In this document: positions 1 to 4,400 of the stretch, piece after piece
How positions within the stretch are numbered: position 1 is the first letter of the stretch
Layout: every line of letters starts with the position of its first letter
Assembly (NCBI GenBank): GCA_009778415.1
Contig: WRJV01000175.1
Location: 1-5,896 of the forward strand
Length of the DNA stretch: 5,896 bases
Origin: Clostridiales bacterium
Lineage (GTDB): Bacteria; Bacillota; Clostridia; Peptostreptococcales; Anaerovoracaceae
Direction of reading: 5' to 3'
Translations under genes and position numbers: made by a program
Notes under the pieces: generated by a model
The model's input: only the letters and a program-made list of their open reading frames with translations
Database searches by the model: none
Told to the model about the DNA's origin: nothing

Positions 1-1
1 C

Positions 2-124
2 GTTCTGCTTTTCTTTTTCTTCGGTGACAAACTCTTTGTCTACCCCGGCCTGCTCGCCCTGCTGATAAACACCGCAGTGTTCGTCACCCTGAGCCTCCTG
101 CTGCCCAACCAAACTGCCAACTAA
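2..124 (+). CDS. C-terminal end of a membrane transporter, probably sodium:solute symporter (partial)
   Basis: This is an open frame entering from the left edge and ending in TAA at 122-124; 40 residues are visible. They form a hydrophobic stretch (VLLFFFFGDKLFVYPGLL and onward) that ends in a short polar tail, NQTAN. The last helix has the pattern GLL-x4-N-x2-VF-x3-S, which lines up without gaps with the final helix of the complete sodium:solute symporter in this window (residues 452-470: GLL, N459, VF, S467). That internal match is the main reason for the family call. If right, this would be a second Na+-coupled uptake system just upstream of the M20/SSS operon. Only the last transmembrane segment is present, so substrate and length are unknown. 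Another multi-pass transporter family cannot be excluded. No T-rich terminator follows the stop. Confidence 0.55.
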   Translation, partial: VLLFFFFGDKLFVYPGLLALLINTAVFVTLSLLLPNQTAN

Positions 125-178
125 CCACCCCCAACTACTAGCTCCAAGCCCAATCCAACTATCCTCCCACTACTGACT
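125..178. repeat. C/A/T-rich low-complexity block with a copy of CCCAATCCAACTATCC
   Basis: Directly after the transporter stop the plus strand becomes rich in C, A and T with few G. It contains CCCAATCCAACTATCC at 149-164, which recurs at 902-917 and 969-984 in the larger block upstream of the M20 gene. The two blocks therefore share a repeat family and flank the Rpn pseudogene region. No coding function is visible. Confidence 0.5.
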
Positions 179-184
179 ATTTTA

Positions 185-293
185 AAGAGGAGTAACGCTC
201 ATACAAAACATCAAAGATAAAATCCTGCGGCTTGGTAAAAATGATATAGCCAACGACAACAAGCATCAAGCGCGGTACGGACGCACGATATAG
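185..293 (+). pseudogene. possible gene stub: ribosome binding site followed by ATA in place of a start codon
   Basis: An AAGAGGAG ribosome binding site (185-192) is followed after eight bases by ATA (201-203), not ATG, GTG or TTG. The frame then runs 30 codons, IQNIKDKILRLGKNDIANDN and onward, to TAG at 291-293. Spacing and the amphipathic start look like a real gene beginning whose start codon mutated and whose body was lost. The opening, (M)QNIKDKILRL, resembles the N-terminus of some M20-family amidohydrolases, which often sit beside symporter genes; this rests on about ten residues and is speculative. It could also be a chance frame or a non-canonical ATA start for a 30-residue peptide. 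Confidence 0.25.
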
Positions 294-303
294 ACCAATA
301 GCG

Positions 304-342
304 CAAAAACAGCGCGGCGGGATTTTTTGCTCCCACCGCGCT
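304..342 (-). terminator. rho-independent terminator for the minus-strand Rpn remnant
   Basis: An inverted repeat pairs AGCGCGGCGGGA (311-322) with TCCCACCGCGCT (331-342), 12 bases with one C-A mismatch, around an eight-base loop. On the minus strand the stem is followed by a run of five T (complement of 305-309), giving a classic intrinsic terminator 22 bases past the stop of the minus-strand pseudogene. On the plus strand no T run follows, so it should act mainly on minus-strand transcription. Confidence 0.8.
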
Positions 343-363
343 TGCCTGTGCGTTAATTTGAGT

Positions 364-729
364 TTACAGTTCTTCTACTTCTGCGCGAGTTAGCCCGGTT
401 GCGTCTGCAATATCTTCAACAGACATATGCTTTTTAATTAGGTTGCGGGCAATTTTTAATGCTTTTGTTGTTTCAGCATTTAGCAACGCCGATGCTTCAT
501 TGCTACGGGCTTCAAAACGCAGACGTTCCAATTCACGAAACTCCGGGGAAACCATTACCTCTCGGTATGCACCGATTGCCTGTGTCACGACAGCCACCTC
601 CAAATCCTCAAGCTGTTTCAAGTCTTCTTCCGTCTTTGCTCGGAATAGCGACAGCATAAGTTCCAATTCGTTCTCTTTGTCAATCTCGTTCGGGAGTTTC
701 CTTAAGAGTATAGCAGAAATAACTAGGAT
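364..729 (-). pseudogene. 5'-truncated Rpn-family PD-(D/E)XK nuclease/transposase remnant
   Basis: Read on the minus strand, an open frame runs from the codon at 729-727 to TAA at 366-364 (121 codons), with a stop (TAA) just upstream at 732-730. It lacks a normal start in place: the first usable codons are TTG at 666 and ATG at 657, both without a good ribosome binding site. The protein (RKLPNEIDKENELELMLSLF, then FRAKTEEDLKQLEDLEVAVV, ending MSVEDIADATGLTRAEVEEL) matches the C-terminal half of Rpn family recombination-promoting nucleases (PDDEXK_2). These have an N-terminal PD-(D/E)XK nuclease domain, then a charged helical region, then a short helix-turn-helix-like tail of the form IEDIAxxTGL. 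The nuclease domain is absent, so the gene is almost certainly inactive. A terminator follows at 304-342. A shorter relative lies at 4101-4188. Confidence 0.75.
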
Positions 730-886
730 TTACAATGAATATTTTACAAAATAGCAAACACCGACAAATTGAACAAAACAGAATTGCCGACAGGATTAAG
801 CCCACTGTCTGTTTCTTTGTGTATTTGAGGACTTACGTAGATGCAAGATCAAAAATATCCATTCACAGTCTTGACAACACCGCACG
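730..886. other. intergenic stretch with no recognisable gene
   Basis: This segment between the Rpn remnant and the G-free repeat block is AT-rich. An ATG at 735 opens a 94-codon plus-strand frame, but it has no ribosome binding site and its second half is the translated low-complexity repeat, so it is not accepted as a gene. A weak inverted repeat (AAACAGA at 776-782 with TCTGTTT at 808-814) is present. An exact TTGACA at 871-876 has no matching -10 box 16-18 bases downstream. Confidence 0.5.
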
Positions 887-993
887 AACTCTCCACTACC
901 CCCCAATCCAACTATCCCCCAACTACCAACTACCAACTACCCTCTACCAACTCCACTACCATCTACCCCCCAATCCAACTATCCCCCAATTAT
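887..993. repeat. 107-base G-free block of short direct repeats
   Basis: No G occurs on the plus strand from 887 to 993. The block contains a direct repeat beginning CCCCAATCCAACTATCC and extending to 22 bases, at 901-922 and 968-989. Another direct repeat, CTCCACTACC, occurs at 891-900 and 951-960. Three tandem heptamers AACTACC occur at 921-941. It looks like a roughly 60-67 base unit duplicated once with small insertions, with heptamer expansion inside. Related sequence occurs at 149-164. It carries four C tracts of 5-6 bases (899-904, 916-920, 966-971, 983-987), so the minus strand has four G tracts. There is no coding signal. It lies 109 bases upstream of the M20 start and, if transcribed, would give an unstructured leader. 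Confidence 0.8.
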
Positions 994-1051
994 GCATTCT
1001 TAACTTAATCTTTAGGTAAATTTAAGCTGCCTTTTGGCGGTTGTTTATTTT

Positions 1052-1073
1052 CGTGTGATAACATGTTTTCACG
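1052..1073. promoter_or_regulatory. imperfect palindrome upstream of the M20 gene, possible operator
   Basis: CGTG (1052-1055) and CACG (1070-1073) flank a perfect eight-base palindrome AACATGTT (1060-1067); the two centres differ by one base. It lies 30 bases before the M20 start and 16 bases before its ribosome binding site, where an operator or leader hairpin could act. No convincing -35/-10 pair was found beside it, and the symmetry may be chance. Confidence 0.25.
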
Positions 1074-1102
1074 GATTTGAATTCGGAGAAAGGAGGTCGA
1101 GA

Positions 1103-2251
1103 ATGGCAAATTTACACCCTGCAGTTTTACTGACCCAAAAACTCGTCCAGATCGACTCGCAAAACCCCGTATCCACTGAAAAGGCAATCATATCGTATAT
1201 CGGCGAATGGCTTTCGGCGGGCGGCGTCAGCTATGAACTGCAGGAAGTACAGAAAGACCGCAGCAATTTGATCGCGAAGGTCAAGGGCAGGGGGGAAAGG
1301 CCGCCGATCGTTCTTATCGCCCACACCGACACCGTCCCTGCCGGGGACGGCTGGATCGAAAACCCATTTGGCGGCGAAATCAGAGACGGGAAGGTGTACG
1401 GCCGAGGCGCAGCCGACATGAAGTCGGGGCTGGCTGCTTCCCTCTATGCTGTTCGTAAAGCCCGCGAAAAGGGCGAACTGCCCGGTGACTTCGTAGTGGT
1501 GGCTTCAGTCGACGAGGAAGGACCGGGGATGGCCGGCATCAAGGCGCTTCTTACCGCCGGCATAGTTGGCAAAGACAGCTTGGTAATTGCGCCGGAGCCT
1601 ACCAGCCTTGAAATTGTGCGGGCGCACCGGGGCGTCATGTGGTACGAAATACTTGCGAAAGGCGTTTCAGCGCACGGCGGGCATGCAGACTTGGGCGTGG
1701 ACGCAAACCACGCCTTGGTCGAGATCCTGTCCGAGATTAAAACAGCCGTGGCTGCCCTGCCCTTCTGCGACCCCCTGCTCAAGCAGCCCTTGGTTTCCAT
1801 CGGCCAAATGAGCGGTGGAGAAAAGACCAACGTTGTGCCGAGCAGCGCAAGGGCTGAGATTGATTTTCGGATCGTTCCACCGCTCACAGCGGCAACTGCA
1901 AACAAAATGATCGAAACTTGCACGGAACGTGCGGTTAGGCGTGTGCCCGGAGCATCTGCATCGGTAGATAATTTAGGGCTACAACGAGAGCCCGTCATCG
2001 TAAAGGAGGACGCCCTTATTATCCAGTACCTGACTGAAAGCTACCGAAAGGTTATGGGAAAAGAGCCGATCCATGCAGGTTATGTTGCCTATACGGATGC
2101 AGCAGTGGTTTCGCTGCTCACCGGGAATGGGACGTCGGTCTGTTTTGGGCCCGGAGATTTAAGGCAAGGGCATGCCGTCGACGAGTGGGTGTACGCAGAA
2201 GAAATCGAAAAATGCGCCGACATCTTTTATACGCTCGCAACGTGCGAGTAA
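1103..2251 (+). CDS. M20-family zinc metallopeptidase/amidohydrolase (ArgE/DapE/ACY1/CPG2 type)
   Basis: The protein has 382 residues and is predicted cytoplasmic, with no signal peptide. The start is ATG 1103 because AAAGGAGG (1089-1096) lies six bases upstream; the frame is open back to ATG 1034, but that start has no binding site. M20 enzymes hydrolyse amide bonds of N-acyl amino acids or small peptides with two metal ions. Visible metal and catalytic residues are H74 and D76 in the HTDTVP motif, D105 in GRGAADMKSG, the E138-E139 pair after ASVD, E165 in APEPT, and H357 in GDLRQGH. The dimerisation lid is inserted at about 174-285, with H191 in GVSAHGG, N243 in KTNVVP and R256 in DFRIVP. 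All key residues are present, and length is normal for the family. It is the first gene of an operon with a DUF3311-like protein and an SSS transporter, suggesting hydrolysis of the imported substrate. Deacetylase, desuccinylase or dipeptidase specificity cannot be told from sequence, so no gene symbol is given. Confidence 0.92.
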   Translation: MANLHPAVLLTQKLVQIDSQNPVSTEKAIISYIGEWLSAGGVSYELQEVQKDRSNLIAKVKGRGERPPIVLIAHTDTVPAGDGWIENPFGGEIRDGKVYGRGAADMKSGLAASLYAVRKAREKGELPGDFVVVASVDEEGPGMAGIKALLTAGIVGKDSLVIAPEPTSLEIVRAHRGVMWYEILAKGVSAHGGHADLGVDANHALVEILSEIKTAVAALPFCDPLLKQPLVSIGQMSGGEKTNVVPSSARAEIDFRIVPPLTAATANKMIETCTERAVRRVPGASASVDNLGLQREPVIVKEDALIIQYLTESYRKVMGKEPIHAGYVAYTDAAVVSLLTGNGTSVCFGPGDLRQGHAVDEWVYAEEIEKCADIFYTLATCE

Positions 2252-2261
2252 CCTAAGTTGC

Positions 2262-2302
2262 GGGCACCGCCCCATTTGGATTGTGGGCGCCGTCCGCGTA
2301 AG
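2262..2302 (+). promoter_or_regulatory. two-hairpin leader element before the DUF3311-like gene (copy A)
   Basis: In the 67-base gap between the M20 stop and the next start, GGGC-ACC-GCCC (2262-2272) forms a small hairpin. After CCATTTGGAT a second stem pairs TGTGGGC (2282-2288) with GTCCGCG (2292-2298), followed by TAAG and then the ribosome binding site AAAGGAGG at 2303-2310. A similar segment with pairing-compatible changes lies at 4343-4383 before the dockerin gene. There is no T run, so it is not a standard terminator. It could tune translation of the transporter pair or be a processing site within the operon mRNA. It matches no known riboswitch class I recognise. Confidence 0.5.
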
Positions 2303-2318
2303 AAAGGAGGAAAAATAA

Positions 2319-2558
2319 TTGTACAGGCCAAAAATGACGTCAAAGACTAAAATTATCTGGACGTTGCTGATCATTGGATTTTGCGCCATGGAATTCCCCG
2401 GCGTGTTCTTTTTCAAGGACAAAGCAGACCCGTTTATATTTGGGTTCCCATTTATTTACGGTTACATAATCTGCTGGTGGGTGTTTATGTGCGCCGTTTT
2501 GTTTATTGCATACAGGACCGACTGGGGCTGGAAAAGGGAAAGGGGTGAGAAGCAATGA
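2319..2558 (+). CDS. small DUF3311-like membrane protein, partner of the SSS transporter
   Basis: The product has 79 residues. The start is TTG 2319, eight bases after a strong AAAGGAGG (2303-2310); an in-frame ATG at 2334 would place that site too far away. Two membrane segments are visible, about residues 11-31 (IIWTLLIIGFCAMEFPGVFF) and 43-67. Between them is DPFIFGFPFIYGY, which fits the P-x-x-x-G-x-P-F pattern of DUF3311 proteins, followed by a positively charged C-terminus (KRERGEKQ). DUF3311 proteins are typically encoded just before sodium:solute symporters and are thought to be accessory subunits or helpers; their biochemical role is not established. The stop overlaps the next start by four bases (ATGA), implying translational coupling and near-equal production with the symporter. 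The alternative small-partner family DUF997 (YhdT) fits less well. Confidence 0.8.
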   Translation: MYRPKMTSKTKIIWTLLIIGFCAMEFPGVFFFKDKADPFIFGFPFIYGYIICWWVFMCAVLFIAYRTDWGWKRERGEKQ

Positions 2559-4036
2559 CCGGGCAAAACACGGGTGCGCTGGTCATAATAGCGCTGTTCA
2601 TGCTGATTCCATTAGCTATGGGGTTTCTAGCAAACAAAAAATCCATCCCGACAACGGAGGACTACTTCGTCCAAGGGAGGAGCATGGGCTCCATAGCTGT
2701 ATTCTTCACTGTCGCAGCCACTTGGTGGAGCGCGTTCGCTTTCATGGGCTCAAACGCTTACTTCCTGACAAGGGGTCCTCTTTACTGGACGGCCATTGCT
2801 TGGAACATCCTGTTTGGAGTCCTCTACTTCGTAGTTGGTAAGAGGGTTTGGCATTTCGGTAAGCTCAATAAGTACATAACGCCGAAAGACTTTTTCAAGC
2901 ACCATTACGGCTCAGAAGCTTTGGGCAACGTTGTGGCGGTCATCATGCTCGTTTTCACTCTGCCGTACCTGCAGATACAGCTTTCCGGCGGGGCGTACCT
3001 GATCGAGGTGGCGTCTGGCGGGGTTATTTCGTTCCCTGTTGCTGCGCTGCTGTTTTATCTGGTAATCATTATTTACGTCTGGTCCGGAGGCCTCAGAGCC
3101 GTCGCGTGGACAGACATTTTTTACGGCATACTGCTGTTCTTCGGGATGATCTACGGCGGCATTTACATAGCTAACCTACTGGGCGGCCCCTCTGAGATGT
3201 TTGAGCAGATACGCACTGTCAAGCCGGAACACTTAACGCTTCAGTCGGGTGCGTGGATGGGCTGGCTCGCCATGTTCATCATAACGCCGGTCGGTTCGTT
3301 TATGGGCCCGCAGCTATGGACCCGCATGTACGCAGTAAAGTCCGGCAAGCTGTTCAACCTGATGCCGTTCCTTCTGGGGTTCGCAGCGATCGCTTACGTC
3401 GGCTCGATGCTTGTTGGCAACTCGGGCGTGATTTTAAAACCTGACATCGCGATTGCTGACAGGGTTCTGCCTGAGATTCTTTACGAGTACGCTCCGTTCG
3501 TGTTTGCTTCGTTCATAATAGCCTGCGGCGCAGCGGCAGCCATGTCTACAGCCAATTCGCAGATACACGCGATGTCCGCAGTCTATACCGTTGACATCCA
3601 CAAGACTTACATCAACAAGAACATGAACGAAAAGAGCCTGGTCTGGGTCGGCAGGTGGTGCATCCTGATACTGTCTGCCATAGCTTACGTGATGTGCTTG
3701 TACGCCACGGACCTTCTGGTTACAATCGGGCTGGTCGCGCTGGCTGGCACTGCGCAGGTCATGGTGCCAACGTGCGGCGCACTGTTCTGGAAGCGCTCAA
3801 CCACGGCAGGCGCCATATCAGGCCTATTGGTCGGCGTTGGGCTGCTCTGCACGTTCCAGTTCGTGCCGGGGATAAACCCGCCTGGGCCGTTCGCCGCAGG
3901 CGGCGGAGGGTTGCTTTCCTTCATGTGCAACATAGTCGTTTTCATAGTCGTTAGCATGATGACAAAACAGCGCCCGAAATCGATAACCGACGAAATAGAC
4001 AAGCAGTACGAAGAGTTTTACCACGGAGAAGAATAA
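2555..4036 (+). CDS. sodium:solute symporter (SSS) family transporter
   Basis: The product has 493 residues, the usual length for this family, with about 13 hydrophobic segments. The start is ATG 2555, overlapping the DUF3311-like stop, with a purine-rich AGGGGTGAG at 2541-2549. Family hallmarks are the N-terminal helix and TEDYFVQGR (34-42), ATWWSAFAFMG (55-65), GGLRAVAWTDIFYG (178-191, the first SSS signature), and GAAAAMSTANSQ (325-336) with S331 and T332 where the Na2 sodium site lies in vSGLT-like structures. The C-terminus is charged and cytoplasmic (KQRPKSITDEIDKQYEEF). It should couple Na+ entry to uptake of an organic solute; substrates in this family include sugars, amino acids, pantothenate and short carboxylates, and none can be assigned here. 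Pairing with a DUF3311-like subunit and an M20 hydrolase suggests an acylated amino acid, peptide or similar carboxylate. No clear terminator follows; an inverted repeat at 4054-4092 lies 17 bases after the stop. Confidence 0.92.
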   Translation: MTGQNTGALVIIALFMLIPLAMGFLANKKSIPTTEDYFVQGRSMGSIAVFFTVAATWWSAFAFMGSNAYFLTRGPLYWTAIAWNILFGVLYFVVGKRVWHFGKLNKYITPKDFFKHHYGSEALGNVVAVIMLVFTLPYLQIQLSGGAYLIEVASGGVISFPVAALLFYLVIIIYVWSGGLRAVAWTDIFYGILLFFGMIYGGIYIANLLGGPSEMFEQIRTVKPEHLTLQSGAWMGWLAMFIITPVGSFMGPQLWTRMYAVKSGKLFNLMPFLLGFAAIAYVGSMLVGNSGVILKPDIAIADRVLPEILYEYAPFVFASFIIACGAAAAMSTANSQIHAMSAVYTVDIHKTYINKNMNEKSLVWVGRWCILILSAIAYVMCLYATDLLVTIGLVALAGTAQVMVPTCGALFWKRSTTAGAISGLLVGVGLLCTFQFVPGINPPGPFAAGGGGLLSFMCNIVVFIVVSMMTKQRPKSITDEIDKQYEEFYHGEE

Positions 4037-4053
4037 GGCAGTGGAAATATAGC

Positions 4054-4092
4054 ATAGGCATGACAAAGGGACGATTCCTGTGTCATGCCTAT
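4054..4092. repeat. REP-like palindrome after the SSS gene
   Basis: A perfect 12-base inverted repeat, ATAGGCATGACA (4054-4065) and TGTCATGCCTAT (4081-4092), surrounds a 15-base loop containing AAGGGACGATTCCTG. The arms plus the GGGACG-TTC-like loop resemble dispersed palindromes common in Firmicutes and other genomes, with a core like GGGACGGTTC near TGACA/TGTCA, which are often associated with RAYT (REP-associated tyrosine) transposases; that likeness is from memory. No T run follows on either strand, so it is not a classic intrinsic terminator, though the hairpin could stabilise the operon mRNA 3' end. Confidence 0.6.
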
Positions 4093-4100
4093 ATCTTGTA

Positions 4101-4188
4101 CGGTATGCGCCGATTGCCTGAGCCACGACAGCCACCTCCAATGCTTCAAGCTGTTTCAATTCTTCTTCCGTTTTCGCTTTGAACAACG
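4101..4188 (-). pseudogene. short internal fragment of an Rpn-family nuclease gene
   Basis: On the minus strand this segment encodes LFKAKTEEELKQLEALEVAV then VAQAIGAYR, which aligns without gaps with the matching part of the larger Rpn remnant (563-650). About 75 of 88 bases are identical by eye. Homology stops abruptly on both sides: the downstream end sits eight bases from the REP-like palindrome, and upstream codes for unrelated residues. Though inside a longer minus-strand frame (3824-4276), most of that frame is antisense to the SSS gene or unrelated sequence, so it is a gene relic and not a working gene. Confidence 0.7.
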
Positions 4189-4265
4189 TATCGAAGCATT
4201 GTCGCAGATTTTTGCTTATTATCGCAATTATTGTTCTAAAAAATGGGAACTGTCTAAATTCTTGA

Positions 4266-4300
4266 TATATCACCACAATGTATCCAATGTGTGATATAGT
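4266..4300 (+). promoter_or_regulatory. candidate promoter with inverted repeat upstream of the dockerin gene
   Basis: A perfect eight-base inverted repeat, TATATCAC (4266-4273) and GTGATATA (4291-4298), is separated by 17 bases. Its right arm overlaps TGATATAGT (4292-4300), an extended -10 box (TGn-TATAGT). The best -35 at the right distance (4272-4277, ACCACA) is weak, in line with an extended -10 promoter or one needing an activator. A regulator binding the repeat would cover the -10 region. Transcription from here would give a leader of about 95 bases containing the two-hairpin element at 4343-4383. Confidence 0.45.
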
Positions 4301-4342
4301 AGTACATTAAGGAATTCGTTTCCGAGTTCCGCAGGGGTATGT

Positions 4343-4383
4343 GGCGAAGCCCCCTTTGGGTTGCGGGCGACAGCCTGCGTAAG
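4343..4383 (+). promoter_or_regulatory. two-hairpin leader element before the dockerin gene (copy B)
   Basis: GGC-GAA-GCC (4343-4351) forms a short hairpin. It is followed by CCCTTTGGG and then a stem pairing TGCGGGC (4362-4368) with GCCTGCG (4373-4379) around a GACA loop, then TAAG and the ribosome binding site AGGAG (4387-4391). It resembles copy A at 2262-2302 in order, spacing and sequence (about 80% over the conserved part). Stem differences keep pairing: U-G versus C-G, and G-C versus G-U. A regulatory RNA role is inferred only. Confidence 0.5.
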
Positions 4384-4400
4384 AGAAGGAGATGAAATAA

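Noticed and set aside
443..754. 103-codon plus-strand open frame antisense to the Rpn remnant
   Set aside because: The minus strand matches a known protein family here; the plus-strand product is a Ser/Arg-rich shadow without a ribosome binding site.
871..899. TTGACA at 871-876 as a -35 box for the M20 operon
   Set aside because: The hexamer is perfect, but the sequence 16-18 bases downstream (around CACTAC) is not a -10 box.
901..989. CRISPR-like repeat-spacer array in the G-free block
   Set aside because: There are only two full copies of the 22-base repeat, and the intervening sequence is itself repeat-derived; no cas genes are visible.
735..1019. 94-codon plus-strand open frame starting ATG 735
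   Set aside because: It has no ribosome binding site, and the second half is a translation of the G-free low-complexity repeat, which rarely contains stops in any frame.
1034..1102. Upstream in-frame start for the M20 gene at ATG 1034
   Set aside because: It has no ribosome binding site and would add 23 residues not typical of the family; AAAGGAGG at 1089-1096 points to ATG 1103.
1444..1998. 184-codon minus-strand open frame
   Set aside because: It lies wholly inside the M20 gene, whose motifs are unmistakable on the plus strand.
4081..4105. Intrinsic terminator for the SSS operon formed by the 4054-4092 palindrome
   Set aside because: The stem is perfect, but no T run follows it on the plus strand, so a REP-like repeat is the better description.
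3824..4276. 150-codon minus-strand open frame
   Set aside because: Most of it is antisense to the SSS gene and crosses the REP-like palindrome; only the short Rpn-derived piece has meaning.
4331..4383. Cyclic-di-GMP or other known riboswitch before the dockerin gene
   Set aside because: The GGGTTGCGG and GCC elements look superficially similar, but the conserved cores of the c-di-GMP, fluoride, ZTP and cobalamin classes are absent and the element is too short.
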